Assembly (NCBI GenBank): GCA_963575745.1
Contig: CAUYUJ010019604.1
Location: forward strand, 544,776 to 608,775
DNA: 64,000 nucleotides
Direction: 5' to 3'
DNA from: Prorocentrum cordatum
Taxonomy: Eukaryota; Sar; Dinophyceae; Prorocentrales; Prorocentraceae
Shown here in pieces: positions 19,110 to 31,097 of the stretch (within the stretch, counting starts at the first letter, position 1; the number at the start of each line of letters is the position of its first letter). The notes below the pieces were generated by a model. The model had not been told where the DNA came from. It saw nothing but the letters and a program-made list of their open reading frames with translations, and did no database searches. A program made the translations under genes and the position numbers.

Positions 19110-19999
19110 AACGCAAGGTGTGCAATCAGTTCATCACGCGGGACATATAAGGGCGTGCCGACATAAGGACCCACGGGCCCAAAGGGCCGATGGGTTTGGG
19201 CATGGCCGATGGCCCATTGGCCCGCGCGGGCGAACGCCCCGAGGGCTAGGGGCCGCGAGCGATGGGGCGAGCCAATGAGGCGCGAGAGGGGCGCGCCGAA
19301 ATGGGCGGGGAGACGCGCGCGATCGCGCCCGCGGGCGCTCAGAGTGGAGCTCCACCGCCCCCTCGGTTGCATTCGTTTTGGCTCAAACCTTGAATTTTGA
19401 TGCGCGTGCTGTCCTCAGCTGCGCGCTGCATTCGGATGGCGCGAGCCGCGGGCCACCGATGGCCCCGCGGCCCATGGCCCATGGCTGCCCAGGGGCCGCG
19501 CGCCGCCCATGCGCGACAGGCGGCGGCGCGACCAGTTGTCGGCCGCTCTGTTCGACTGGGCGTCGCCCGGGGCTGACAGGCAGCCGCGACGTCCTTCGCC
19601 GTCGCTGCAGCGCCCTTCGCCGCCGCCGCCGCGTCCTTCACCGCCGCCGCCGCCGCCGAAGGTCACCGCGCATGTTCGGGGCCCTGCCGCCCTGGCGGAC
19701 GACGCCGCTGCTGCGGCGAGGATGAGAACGGCGGTGGCGGCCAATCAGCGGCGCCTCCGTCGGCGGCTGGCAGCGGGGGTGCTCGGCCGCGCGGTTTATG
19801 GCGACGACGGGGGCTCGGCGGCGGTGACGGGCGAGGCTTCGCGGAGGCCCGCCCCGAGTCCGACGGCGGCCTCGGCGGCGGGCCCCTGCGTCGGCGGTGC
19901 CGCTGCTGCCGCGAAGAGGGAGGTCTCCTCGATGGCGCTGGGGCGTCGGCGCCACCTGTGGACTCTTCCAGCAGGGGCTCGTCGTTAGGCTCCAGGGCG
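19110..19999. other. No gene seen: GGGCC/GGCCAT low complexity, then CGC-rich
   Basis: 19150-19300 is a run of GGGCCC/GGCCGATGG words. 19600-19760 is CGC/CCG trinucleotide-like. All frames stay open over parts because of composition; none is protein-like. Confidence 0.55.
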
Positions 20000-20764
20000 A
20001 TGGCGCTGGCCTCCCCGTGCGCCTCGCTGCTGCTCGCGGCCCCCGGGGCCTCGCCCTCCTCGCTGGCCGCTTCGATCGGAGCTCCTCTGGCTGACCGCCC
20101 GCCCGCTGATGAGATGGGCCGCGGCGATGTCGTTGACTCCCCTCCATCGGGGGCCCCGGGCCCAATCGAGGATTCCTCGGTGGCGCTTATGGCCCAGTAC
20201 TCCATGGCCCCTGTGCCCCCAACTGAATCGCCGGGTTCGCAGCGCACCCCGATCGAGCGCGAGATGGGGCACGAGCGCGTTCAGGCAGGGGCCAGCGCGA
20301 AGGCGCGACGCGCAGCAGAGCTCGCGCTTCTTTCGAGGCGGCCCGCTGCCGCGGAGAGCGCCCGAGGCGCCGAGTGCGACAAAGCTATGACACATAGCGT
20401 GCCGATATATTCGGGCTGCATCATGGGCGGCATAATTTCCGCCGCTGCCGACGATCGGCTTTCTCTCGCCGTGGATGCGATCCACGGAGTTGGCAACGCT
20501 GGGCAGGACTTCTACGTGGCCACTCGCTCACCGATGTATCGCTGGCTGGGCGGTGAGACGTCGCGGGGCTGCGTGGGCGGGCACTGCGAATCCTGGTCTG
20601 AGATGAGTCATCGGCGCCACTCGACCTGCAGAGGGAGGCCCCATGGAACGTGCTCTGATTCAGCGCGCCAAGACGCACTCGTATCAGCGTCAGAACAGGG
20701 CTGGGCCCCCTCAGTACCATTGCTTCCTTTACGTAGTTTTCGGCGCCTTGTGATTCGTGTTTGA
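20000..20764 (+). CDS. Hypothetical ORF, possible exon (254 codons)
   Basis: Starts at ATG 20000 in a frame that is open further upstream. The first 120 residues are Ala/Pro/Ser-rich. The middle is more protein-like (AMTHSVPIYSGCIMGGIISAAADDRLSLAVDAIHGVGN, then QDFYVATRSPMYRWLGG). The last 50 residues look non-coding, so an exon may end near 20.6 kb. Family not recognised. Confidence 0.3.
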   Translation: MALASPCASLLLAAPGASPSSLAASIGAPLADRPPADEMGRGDVVDSPPSGAPGPIEDSSVALMAQYSMAPVPPTESPGSQRTPIEREMGHERVQAGASAKARRAAELALLSRRPAAAESARGAECDKAMTHSVPIYSGCIMGGIISAAADDRLSLAVDAIHGVGNAGQDFYVATRSPMYRWLGGETSRGCVGGHCESWSEMSHRRHSTCRGRPHGTCSDSARQDALVSASEQGWAPSVPLLPLRSFRRLVIRV

Positions 20765-21590
20765 TGAGCAGTGTGTTCTGCAATGCTTGAGCACGGTATG
20801 GCGCTTGCTGCTTGAGCGCTGCTCACGGCAAGGCCTGAACAGCTAGTGCATCGCAGGGCCAGGGGGCTTGCAGTTTGACAGATGTCAGATGCCAGGCGTC
20901 CGCGATGCCGCGATGCCCGCGGCATTACGAATCGAAGGACAACCGTTGAGCCAGAAGTGATTGGGTACACGAGAGGCAATGCAGTGATACGCTGCCGCGC
21001 GATTCCGCCATCGGGCTGGGTCTCCTTGGTGTCTTGGACTATTCGGCATTTCTGGGCCATTGGGGTCTAGGGTCTTGGGTATTGGGTCATCTTTGGAATG
21101 TAGAGGCCATCTTTGTATTGGAGGGCGCGCGGCATGCGGCGCGCTTGTCCATCGGCAGTAATCCATGAGGTCATGAGCCATGGGCCATGGTCTCGGGGTC
21201 ATGGGTCATTGGTCATGGGTCATGGGCCATTTTGTGATGTTGGGCTGCCTTTGGATCTTGGGATCTGGACCTTGGTCTTGGGGTATCCGCATTGGGCCGT
21301 ATTGAGCCACCTGGCCAGCTGCCATCCGCCGTCTCTGGATATTGTCGTTTTGGAGCCAGCTTGCGCCAAATCATACAGCTTGTCAGCATATAGCATATGG
21401 GATATAGCATGTGGGAACATGGGGCACGCAGTCGCACAAGTCTAAGACATGCGGGGCATAAGTGGGAGGGCCTCAAGTCAGAAGAGCAGCAATCAACACA
21501 TAGTACCACGCGGTCATGCGAGCTCGCGAGCATGCAACAAATTGGAGTACACCGCGAGGACAAGAGGGGCAATGGGCGATTGCGGGCGGG
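20765..21590. other. No gene seen; GGGTCAT/GGGCCAT low-complexity run
   Basis: 21060-21300 is dominated by words like GGGTCATGGG, GGGCCAT and CTTGGG(T). The rest is mixed sequence without protein-like frames. Confidence 0.6.
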
Positions 21591-22390
21591 GTGAGGAGAC
21601 GGGTGGCATTGGCAGCCATTTGGCTTTGGTCTGCATGGAATTCTCGCCCGGTTGCGAGTCGGGCCAATCAGCCCCAGAGGGCGCGGGCGAGAGCCCAGCG
21701 GCTGGGCCGCGCCCGATGGCGACGTCGCTGCTGGCGGCGGCGAGGCTGGAGGCGGAGGGGCTTGCTTCCTGCGGCGCCTCCCGGCGGCGGGCCATCTGGA
21801 GCGGATCGAGAATCAGTTTGCACGCGGGGCTCTCATTCGCTCTATCCACGACGCCAGCGCTGCGGCCTCAGAGGTGGCGCACAGGCGCGCGAGCGCGAGG
21901 CAGCAGTGGAAACGCCGCCTGCTTCGCGCTGGGGGCCACCTGCAGCTGCCGACCGCGCCCGCGGCCCGCGCTTCCAGGAGAGCGTGCGACGTTGCGGGCG
22001 AGGGCCCCCAGGTGATCCAATCGAAGCGACGTCGATTGCATCCAGATCAGTGGACGATGAGTAGCGCGATCCAGTATGCCCTCTCCAGGATCGGCGGCAA
22101 CTTCGCTGCAGTGGCCAGGACTTCGCACCGGGAGCTGGACGCCGTCGCGACGACGGCGCTGTCGCACAGGTCCCGCTTTGGCGATCACATTGGACCGTGG
22201 CATTGGACACGGGGACTTGCCCGGCGAGTTGGGCGATTGTGCGTTGCGCCTTCGACCTGGCCCCCACGACGTTGCGCTTCGGCAGTGGTGCGGATCTGGT
22301 TCGACCTGTTGCCAGGTGGGTTTGGGGGGCCTTCTCCATGTCCGCGCTTGCCACTATCTCTCCTACGCCCCTCGTATCCCTGATCCTTGA
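21591..22390 (+). other. GC-rich ORFs of doubtful coding value
   Basis: Three plus frames and one minus frame are open for 110-240 codons. A short stretch at 22060-22170 (AIQYALSRIGGNFAAVARTSHRELD) looks like natural protein; the rest is Arg/Ala-rich. Confidence 0.2.
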
Positions 22391-22435
22391 TTCGTGATGC
22401 CCTCCTCCCCTCGCCTGTTATCCCATTGCTCCTTT

Positions 22436-22520
22436 TGCATTACTACTCATCACTCATTACTCACTACTCATTACTCCTTACATTGCGCATTACTCATTAG
22501 CTCATTAGCCCATTAGGCAT
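22436..22520. repeat. (ACTCATT)n short tandem repeat
   Basis: Degenerate ACTCATT / GCTCATTA units over about 85 bp. Confidence 0.85.
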
Positions 22521-22614
22521 TGTCTCATTCGCCCAAATTCTTTTTCGTCGCGGTCAGAGCGCCCCCGGGTCTCGGTGGCGGGACGTCGCCAAGAGTGCCA
22601 GTGGTGCGCCATCC

Positions 22615-24070
22615 GTGCGCTCGCAGCTGATTAGCTACAGCGAGCACCAGCGCCGCGGCCTCGCAAAAGACCGCGGGCCCCGGACCGGCGCGCTGCACAT
22701 CGCGGCGCAGACGTTGCGGGCCACGTGGGCCGAGGGCGAGGCAGAGCGAGCTGCTTTCGCCAGCTCAGGCTTCGAGGCCGCGCGCGACCTCCCAGGTGAC
22801 CTCCGCAACGAGCGCCCTGTCTTGCCATGCGTCTTCATGGGGCCCAGGGATGCGTCTACCTTGTGGGGGGGCATGAAGGCCGGAGTGAAGGGCTTGAACT
22901 GGGAAGGCGTCGTGAAGTTGGCAAAGTGCTTGAAGCTGCTCGTATACTCCATGGGCTCCGATTTTGATTCGTCCAGCCAGCGCATGACATGTTATATCCT
23001 CTCTCTTGTTCGCGGCTGCAACAGGCTTGCCGGGGAATGCTAGGGCGGCGGCGTCGGCGTCATCGCAGTTTTTGGCACGATATGTTTGGCGCACGTGCCC
23101 CACAGAGTCGTCGAGAAGGCTTTCGGAACAGAGGAGGTGATACCTCGTCTCCACTCGGTCTTCTTCATGTCCGGCGGGACTGACAGGAGCGAGAAGATGT
23201 TGATGGTCTTGAAGGCGATCGTCGTGCGCGACCTGGAGCACGGCAGCTTCTGCCCGCATGCCCGACCCGCCCTGGGCCTGGCTGAGAGATCGACGCGGAT
23301 CTCGACCATGGCGCGGCCGTCTGTCGTCGGAATGCAAAGCGAAGGATCAGGATTATCTTTGGGTTGGGGACCGCCTTGCTGGAAGTCGCAAATTGCGATT
23401 GGAGGGCCGGCGGTTTCCAGCCATTCTGCAACGGACCAGGTTGCTGCGACGGTCGCCACCTGGGCGTCTGCGCCCACGGGCTGCCCCCCCCCCCGGTGAC
23501 AAGCCGCATTCGACAGAGTATTCGAGAAGGTCCCTGTTCGAAATCGCAGGTGCACCTCCGGGGCCGCGCCGGAGGTGCAAGGCCTCGGGGCGCTCGTGCA
23601 CAGGGCCCGCCCGCCCGAGGGTGATCGCGCAGTTGCACAGCGACGGGGAGTTCGACAACGACAGGCCCATCGCCGAGGACGACCCCGACGTCAGCTTCAA
23701 TGCCTTCCGCGCGAAGTGGGTGAAGCAGCCCATCGCTCCCATGCTGGACCCCTAGACGCCGTTCGTCGCGGCGAGCGCGGCGCTCGCCACCGAGCCCTGG
23801 GGCCGCGCGACCAATCGCCGGCGGCGCTTCGACCGTGAGCAGAAGCGCCCTCTTGTCGAAATGGTCAGCGGGGGTCTCAGCATGCAGATCGCGGCGATGA
23901 CGCATCTGCGCCACCTCCTGGCGCGCGACGCCCCCCCCGGCGCCCCGCTGAAGCCGTCGCGAACAGCATGGCAGTTGGGGCCGATGAAGCACATGTGCGG
24001 CGAGGCCCCCGACGTCGCGCAGAGCTCCGAGGAGTGCACGAACGCCGTCGTCAGCGTGTCCTCCAAGGTG
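22615..24070 (+). CDS. Putative multi-exon gene of unknown function
   Basis: Several neighbouring plus-strand blocks read like natural protein but change frame. Block 1, 22615-23030, holds VLPCVFMGPRDASTLWGGMK and NWEGVVKLAKCLKLLVYSMGSDFDSSSQRM. Block 2, about 23060-23330, holds CLAHVPHRVVEKAFGTEEVI, PRLHSVFFMSGGTDRSEKML and MVLKAIVVRDLEHGSF. Block 3, 23615-23755, holds VIAQLHSDGEFDNDRPIAED, SFNAFRAKWVKQPIAPMLDP and a TAG. Block 4, about 23860-24070, follows after that stop (MQIAAMTHLRHLLARDAPPG). Frame changes imply introns or decay. Such multi-block genes fit dinoflagellate DNA. I do not recognise the family; LAHxxHRVV is the most conserved-looking motif. Confidence 0.4.
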
Positions 24071-24164
24071 GGCGCTCGCGTCGAGGCCCCTCTTCCCCGC
24101 CCCCCCCCCCCCCATCCCCCCCCTGCTCGCCCTCGTCTCGCCCCTGGCGTTCCAGGGGCCCTTG

Positions 24165-24460
24165 ATGCTATGACTTATAAACTGTGACTTATGACCCATA
24201 ACTTGTAGCCTATAACCCTATAGCCAATAACCTATACCCCCCTCCCCCCCTCCTTCTCCTCCTCTTCCTGCTCCTCCTCAGCTCGCTCCTGGCACTCCAG
24301 GGTTTCGAACCTGCCCGCTCCGCCCCTTCTACTCCCCCTATCCTCCCCCCCCTCCTTCCCCCCCCTCTTCCCCCCGCCTTCCCCCCTCCCCCCCCGTCTC
24401 CTCATCCTTATCCTCCTCCTCCTTCTCCTGCTGCCGCCCCTCCCCCTCCCCGCGCCGATG
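24165..24460. repeat. TATAACC-type repeat followed by long polypyrimidine tract
   Basis: 24165-24240 has diverged units like GACTTATAA, CCCATAACTT and CCTATA. 24240-24460 is nearly all C and T. No gene. Confidence 0.8.
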
Positions 24461-24612
24461 GTCCGATGACTTCTGAAGCTGCAGGCCGCGTGCGCGGCGG
24501 CGGGCAGCATCGACTCCGCCAGGCCCGCGCTTCGCGAATTCCATGCTTCCCCGAGCTGTTGCTGAGATGAATTATTCAACGAGCCCTTCAGAATTGCGCG
24601 CCCCGCGATAGA

Positions 24613-24841
24613 CCACGTCGAAGGCTCGGCGCGGGAACTCCAACAGCAGGCTGGAAGCGGCGCAACGAGCCAACGTGCCGCTGGAGAACTTGCTTGCTCA
24701 GATGAAGGGTTCGATTGGCCAGGCCGAGGAAGCGCCAGCGGTGGGGGCTCTCGCGAGCGTCGCCGAACTGTCCGCCTTCTATGAAAGATCACTTCGCCAA
24801 TGGTTTCAATGTCCGCGTGGTCCAGAGGAGGTCCGCGACTA
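24613..24841 (+). CDS. Possible coding exon, small
   Basis: A frame after a TAG near 24610 reads TTSKARRGNSNSRLEAAQRA, then VPLENLLAQMKGSIGQAEEA and LASVAELSAFYERSLRQWFQ, and ends PRGPEEVRD-stop. Composition and helical pattern look natural; its only ATG is internal (24701 region), so it would be a terminal exon. Function unknown. Confidence 0.25.
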
Positions 24842-25131
24842 GAAGCGGCGGCGCGCCTCTGGGGGCGGGCCGCGCTCGTCGGGCGAGGAGAGCCGTCGGG
24901 CCCGAGCCAACGGTTTCCCGGCCTGACATGGTGCGGGGGAAAATTTGGCGTAACCAGTGGAGGAGGGGACCGCTCCGGGCACGCGTGCGGTCCATTCTGC
25001 GGAGCATGGAAAAGCATCAATGGAACTGCCGACTTCTGCGCCGCCGACTTCGTTCCTCAAACATGTTCCAGGTATCACCGGCGCCTCTTTCACTAAGCCG
25101 CTACCGTTGTGGATCGCATACCTGCCCGAAG

Positions 25132-25260
25132 CGCAGGGAAGGAGTAGTCGTAGTAGTAGTCGTAGTCGTAGTCGTAGTAGTCGTCGTAGTAGTAGTAGTA
25201 GTCGTCGTCGTCGTCGTCGTCGTAGTAGTAGTAGTAGTAATAGTAATAGTAGTGGCGCTG

Positions 25261-25326
<66 letters not shown>

Positions 25327-25482
25327 ATAGTAGTGGTAGTATGCATAGTTGTAGTAGTCGTAGTAGTAGTCGTAGCAGTAGCAGCAGTAGTAACAGCAGC
25401 AGCAGTAGTAATAGTCGTCGTCGTAGTAGTAGTAGTAGTAGTAGTAGTCGTAGTAGTAGTGGTAATCGTAGTAGTAGTAGTG

Positions 25483-25517
<35 letters not shown>

Positions 25518-25556
25518 CGTTGTGGTGGTGATGGTAGGTAGTAGTAGTAGTAGTAC

Positions 25557-25600
<44 letters not shown>

Positions 25601-25601
25601 C

Positions 25602-25661
<60 letters not shown>

Positions 25662-25700
25662 TGGTAGTGGTAGTGGTAGTGGTAGTGGTAGTGGTATTGA

Positions 25701-25739
<39 letters not shown>

Positions 25740-25740
25740 C
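25132..25740. repeat. (GTA)n / (GTC)n trinucleotide array
   Basis: About 600 bp of TAG/GTA units mixed with GTC, GCA and GGT variants. It yields poly-Val, poly-Ser and poly-Tyr/Thr ORFs in several frames, which are not genes. Confidence 0.97.
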
Positions 25741-25807
25741 AGCGGTTGCACGCAGCACTTGGGAGAACGCGGTCGCGTGGACTGCGCGGCGGCTGGAAAA
25801 GAAAATC

Positions 25808-25960
25808 GCCATCATCATCATCATCATCATAACCACCATATTCCCCATCATGGTCGTCATCGCTCTTCACGCAAGGACACGTGCAGGCGGATAGTCATAA
25901 TCATCATCATCAACGTCATCATCAACAACATAAACATCTTCATCGTCATCGGTCTCTGCA
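25808..25960. repeat. (CAT)n trinucleotide repeats
   Basis: CATCATCAT runs near 25808-25860 and 25893-25950, separated by unique sequence. Confidence 0.85.
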
Positions 25961-26212
25961 AACTGACGTCCACACGGGCAGATTCTCAAAATTTCCCCCC
26001 TTGGGTGCTCCGAAACTGGGGTTTTGGAGGTACGATGGTCCTCCCCAGACATCTCGGGGAGGCTCTGTTGTATTTCCCCTTGCGTGCCAGAGGTCCGTGG
26101 TCGCTGTTCCACTTCGGAGGTCGTCGGCGTGCGCGCTCTCGTTCTGGTTTATTCTGCGCGCATGATTCTGATCGTTCTGACATGCACGTAGCCGGTGAAA
26201 CATCTTTGTTAT

Positions 26213-26869
26213 ATGTTAATTTCTTTTTTCATCTCTCAAATTGCGCGAAAGGCCGGACCGCACACGTGCCCGGTGCGGGGGCCGCGCCCCGGATCCACGC
26301 CCGAGGATCGCAGGGCGTTCTTCGATCAGATCTCGTCGGACCGGTCGGCCATGCCTATGGCTGAACGACTTCCAGAGATGCCTGCTCGCCGCCCGCGCTC
26401 CGGAGACAGAGATGACGGCGCGCCCCCTGTTGCTGAGGGGCCCGGGGAGGATGGGGTCGCGCTGGGGCGTCGACTGGAACGGTGGACGAGCGGCGACGTT
26501 GATTGGCCTGTCAGCAAGGCCGTCTTGGAGGCCAAGCTCGGCGTCGGGCGTGGAGTTACTTCTCGGTCGGGGGAGCTGCGGTGGCAGGCGCGAGAGAACT
26601 TGGTCGTTGAAGACCAGGGGGCCGTCCCAGGTGCTCGGGATCATTGCCGTCGTTATTATTGCCAGGAACGCCATGCGGGCCGCTGCTACACTCGGCGCTC
26701 GCGCGTGTATGAGAGGGCCCTGAAGTGCGCCTCGGCCGTCGAGCGCTTCTTTTCCATTGACGTGCTGCGTGATTGTTTCCAGATGGCTGCGAATTGCGGC
26801 GACGGCATGCGCTGGGCCGCGGAGTGTCAGTTGTCCGACATCCGTGCCCACAGGCCTTCTCGCCGCTAG
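26213..26869 (+). CDS. Hypothetical ORF, possible last exon
   Basis: 219 codons from ATG 26213 to TAG. The C-terminal half looks like protein: VERFFSIDVLRDCFQMAANC, then GDGMRWAAECQLSDIRAHRP. The N-terminal part is Arg/Gly/Pro-rich and may be non-coding. The minus strand is also open over 254 codons. Not recognised. Confidence 0.3.
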   Translation: MLISFFISQIARKAGPHTCPVRGPRPGSTPEDRRAFFDQISSDRSAMPMAERLPEMPARRPRSGDRDDGAPPVAEGPGEDGVALGRRLERWTSGDVDWPVSKAVLEAKLGVGRGVTSRSGELRWQARENLVVEDQGAVPGARDHCRRYYCQERHAGRCYTRRSRVYERALKCASAVERFFSIDVLRDCFQMAANCGDGMRWAAECQLSDIRAHRPSRR

Positions 26870-28286
26870 ACGCATTCGGCCACGGCCCTCTCTCCAGTTG
26901 CTCCTGGCAGCAACGAGTGCCGCCCGATCTGGCGCGGCGATTATGATGGCGGCGACTGTTGCAATCACATCGGGGCCCACGCCCTCGTCGCGGACTTCTT
27001 CTTGAGCTTGGTCCGTGGGCGGGGGATTTGTCTCGAGCGATTCAGTCTCGCAGGGCAGCTTTTATGGCGGGCGCTGGGCGCGGGGCACAGGGCAGGGCAT
27101 GGGGCGTCGAGCATCGGGCGCGGGGGGGCGCAGGGCATAGGACATAGGGCATAGGGCATAGGGCATAGGGCGGCGGAAGGGAGGGGGGGGGAGGAGGGGG
27201 GGGGCAAAACCTGAGCCTGAGGCCTGTAGTGGGTAGTGGCATAGTGGCATAGGGCAAATGGCATAGAGCGCAGGGCATACTTCGCGCTTCGCGCGTCGCC
27301 GCCAGCCCATGCCCAGACGGCAAGTTTTGAGAGGCATGCCGACCGTTGCGAGCGCCTGACTTATTTCCCCCAGCCCGCGCCCGCCCTACTCCTTCAAGCC
27401 CTTGCCCCGCCCATTTCCACGCCGCTCGCGGGGGCGGGGGGGGGGGGGGGGGGGGGGGGGGCGTGGGGGGCGGGGCGCGTCTGTCAGAGGGGGGATTATT
27501 TAGGGGGCGAGGTCAGGCGACCACTCTCAACCAGAGAAACCACGCGCTACATGTTTGTATGCTATATGTTGTATGTTGTATGTTTGTGTGATTGATATTG
27601 GCTCCTCGTGGTCGTCCTGCGCGAGCGGTTGCTTGTCGCCCCCTACGCCGTCAATCGCGTTTCGCGCGCCCCCGGGGCCGCCTCGCTTGAGCGCTAGCGC
27701 GACGACGAGTCAAGCGTCGCGGCTTTTTCTATGTCTTCCGTTCTGGGAGCCTCTTTGAAGCATCTTGGGTCTTTGCCTCGGCCTTCCTGGGGGTGCGTTG
27801 GGGATCTCCGGGCCTCGCTGGCGCCCCCGCAGTGCCTCTTGGGCCCTTGGGCTCTCGAGGCTATCTTGGCTCTTCAGGAGCGCTCTTGGGGTTCTATTTC
27901 GCTCTCCGGGGCCCTCGGGTGCCAAGTTGCCCATGGGCTCATGGGCCGACTTGGGCTGCCGGGGGTGCTTATTCATCAGCCCCCCCCCTTCCCCCGCGGC
28001 GCTCGAGGGGCCCGGGGGCGCGGGAAGGGGGGGGGGGGGGGGCGCCGATGGGAAGGAAAGCGGGTTGATCAGAGCGGGCAACTTGAACCGTTGACGACTC
28101 GCCGGGCGGCCTGGATTCTGGGGCACAGCGGCGTCGGGCATTGGGCGCTGGCATCGGGCATGGGGTATCGGTACAGTCTATTACAGGAAGAACAGAGGCA
28201 GCACCCCCGCGCCCTCGAGGACCTTTCCAGCGGACCCCAGGGCGCCTCGAAAGATCATGCGTCGTGCCTCGCGCTTCTCGCAGTGT
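26870..28286. other. No gene seen: GGGCATA repeats, G-runs, CTCTTGGG words
   Basis: 27070-27270 is GGGCATAGGGCAT-like. 27436-27475 is a long G-run. 27740-27930 holds degenerate CTCTTGGGNCC words, the same kind as the arrays at 52.2, 57.9 and 61.1 kb. 28030 has another G-run. Confidence 0.6.
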
Positions 28287-28301
28287 GTATATATATATAA
28301 G

Positions 28302-28370
<69 letters not shown>
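28287..28370. repeat. (TA)n microsatellite
   Basis: About 80 bp of TATATA with a few C or G interruptions (ACATACATAC near 28303). Confidence 0.97.
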
Positions 28371-29480
28371 CCGGGGCGTCGCAATGCCATGGCACCTCTG
28401 CTGTTGCCCCTCGCTCGGCGAGGATGACCTCGCGGCCGTCGAGGCGCGCGCCGCTTCCTTGATCGCGGCCCAGGGAGACAGTGACTTGGGCATTTATTCG
28501 TGTCTGGGCGGTCGGATGGGGCCCAGGTCTAGCCCGCGCATGCAAAGCCCAAGAAAACGAAGGAGGCGGGCCCCGTGGCCGTGCTCGATGTCAAGGAAGA
28601 AGAACACCGAAGCCACCGCAGGAACGCGTCGGGAAAATCCTCAGCAGGGTTGGCCCTGTCGATCTGCCAGGCGCTCCAGGGGCTGCCGCGCTTGCTGGCG
28701 AGGCAGAGATGGATATCGGCCCTGACGGTCTCCCAGGCGTTCCAGGGGCCCCCGCGGGCCCGGCCGCGCTGGCACCGTCTGCGCCTGCCGGCGGAGAAGA
28801 AGTGGATTTCCTGCCCGATGGGTCGAGCTCAGACTCAGAGGCTTCTCTCAGGAGCGGCGGCGGGGGCGTCGGCGGCTCCGATGGGGGGGGGGGGGGGGGG
28901 GGCGCGTGTCCAGGGGCGCGGCGGCGCCGAGGGCTGCAGCGACAGCGGCGGCGAAGGCGGCAGCGGAGGGGAAGACGCGGACGGCGGCCTTCCTCCGCCA
29001 CCGCTGCCCGCGGGGCCGGAGGTGTTCGGCGATGGTGGAGTATGGGGGGGACTCCGAGTGCCTGGCGTCGAGGGTTGCGTCGCCTGGAGTGAGACTGGCA
29101 ACGCTATCAACGCTCGTTGCGAGTGCGCGTCTCGCGTGAGACGGGCCGATATTGTCCTAGACGTGCCAGCCCAGTCTCGCCGCGCAGACCGCGGCCGCAT
29201 GGCGAGCGTCAAGAGGCCAGGGCGGCGGCGGCCCACTGGTTTTCTCGCTGCGCGGTTGCCATGCCAGTGTGAGTACGTTGACATGGCCTCACACCAAGCA
29301 GTAAAGTTGTTCTTGGCTGGACAGGATGGCCTCGAGAGAAGGCGGGGTGCCCGCGCGCGGTTGAAGGCCCAGCCAGGCATTGAGCGCGTCTTCGCGCTGG
29401 AGAGGCCGAAGCGGGGCGGAGGGGGCAGCGAGCCTGAAATCGCCGATGAGCCCCGTCGCCCCGCTGCCGCGAGGAGGAGA
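28371..29480. other. GC-rich open frames including a collagen-like stretch; coding status doubtful
   Basis: The plus frame at 28481-29092 contains a short GPDGLPGVPGAPAGPAALAP collagen-like run and an acidic SSDSEAS segment; another plus frame is open for 373 codons. Composition alone could explain this. A G-run lies at 28885-28902. Confidence 0.2.
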
Positions 29481-29484
29481 AAGA

Positions 29485-29496
29485 GGAGGGGGGGAA

Positions 29497-29527
<31 letters not shown>

Positions 29528-29690
29528 GAGGAGGAGAGGAGGAGGAGGAGGAGGAGGGGGAGGAGGAGGAGGAGGAGGAGGAGGAGGAGGAGGAGGAGGA
29601 GGGAGGAGGGGGGGGGGGGGAGGGGGGGGGGGGAGGAGGGAAGAGGAGGAGGGGCCGGAGGAGCAGGAGGAGGAGGCATCTGGCATTAGG
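29485..29690. repeat. (GGA)n trinucleotide array with G-runs
   Basis: About 200 bp of GGA/GAG units ending in G-runs near 29605-29635. Poly-Glu, poly-Arg and poly-Gly ORFs here are artefacts. Confidence 0.97.
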
Positions 29691-31097
29691 CATTAGGTCA
29701 TCAGGGCGCTGATATTCTTTTTCGCTGTTTTGCGGGGGGACCCGAAGCTGTGGCGTCAGGGGCTTTTGCTTGCCATTGGCTTAAACCAATGGCCCATGAG
29801 CCAAAGTCCAAGAGGCGAAACATTGATCGTTGCGTGTGATCAGGCACTTGGTAGGGAAGTGCAAAAGTATCGAGCCCCGGCCAGGATAAGTCTGCTTCTC
29901 ACTGGGCACTTAGGGCGATGGGCCATGCGCTATGCGCGCTTTGTGCTGCGCTCTGTGCGATGTGCAGGTGCAGCGAGATATGCGAGATGCGCCATGCGTG
30001 GGATGCACCGCGCCATGCTTGCATTTCTGATATGCTCGCACATGGTCGAGGATCGAGGTTCGAGGATCGAGCCGGGCCCTTGGGCGAGGAAGAGCGACGG
30101 CGCGGCGGCGGCGGCGGCGACGGGGGCGACTGCGAGCGAACCCGCGACGACGACGACGCCGACAACGAGGACGTCGCCGAGGCCGACGTGAAAGACAGCG
30201 GCGGCGGCGCGCGGAGACGACGACGGGGGTCTACTGCATCCACGGTCCAAGGGCTCAAATGCATCCTCGAATTTTGTTGTCGGCCCTGAGTCGTCGGTCG
30301 CCGTGTGTCGCGCGGCCCCGCCCGCGCCGCCGCCTCCCCGACGCGCGCGAGGCCCCTGCCCGCGCGCGCCGCGCGCTCGCGCCGCGCGCGAGGGGAACGA
30401 CGGGGGGCGTGGCACACGCGGCAGGGCACGGGGGCATGGGGCAGGGGGTAGAGGAGGGCGACGGGCGGGAGGCGCGCGAGAAGCATGCGGCATGGGGCAC
30501 GAATCATGCGGGGCCCCATGTCAACCGCCCCCTTCCCTTCATCTGTTTACTCTCGTCCTCTACAATCAAGGTTGATTAGTGGGTCGACCCTGCCGAAGCA
30601 AGGGTGCCCTTCCTCTTGCGTTTCGCGGCCCGCGCCGTCTGCCTTTCTGTGGCAATCTGGCCCTCGGAAGGGTCTTGCGTCTTTTCGCGCGCCCTTTCCA
30701 ATGAATTCCAACTGCACCCCCCCCCCCCCCGGGGCTCGAGGCGTCGACGCCGCGCAAGTTGGGGCAGCCAGGGGCCGCCGACGCAACCTGGGGGCCAGGT
30801 GGATTTAGTGAGGACGCCCAACGGGTTGTGCCCCTGATGGGGCCTGCCAGAGCCCACTGTCCTTTCCCGCCCTCCTCCCCTTCCCCCCTCTCTCTCCTTC
30901 GTCTGGAGCACCCTCGGCCCCTCTCAGCTTTCGCTTCCGTTTCCTCGTATCCTTCCGCCCCCTTGCGCCGCCCCTCGCTCCAGGTTGCTCTACTTGCGCA
31001 TTCCATCTCCGCGACCATTTGGACTCGATAGTTGTCGACAGGTGTGTTTGGCTGACGAAGTTCACGGCGTCTGACTTCAGGGGCGCCGCCGCGGGCG
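29691..31097. other. No gene seen: GC-rich with GGGCAT and GGCGCGCG words
   Basis: Low-complexity GC-rich sequence, a C-run near 30717 and a polypyrimidine tract at 30860-30980. Many overlapping open frames, none protein-like. Confidence 0.5.

Noticed and set aside
19370-19392. TTTTGGCTCAA, matching part of the dinoflagellate spliced leader
   Set aside because: Only about 11 of 22 bases match and the upstream half does not fit; chance is likely.
24295-24325. T-arm-like GGTTCGAAACC on the minus strand
   Set aside because: The arms do not pair properly and no D-arm or acceptor stem is present.
24715-26364. 549-codon ORF with poly-Val and poly-Ser
   Set aside because: Runs through the (GTA)n array; only composition keeps it open.
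28660-28800. Collagen-like GxPGxP run
   Set aside because: Short and inside GC-rich sequence open in several frames.
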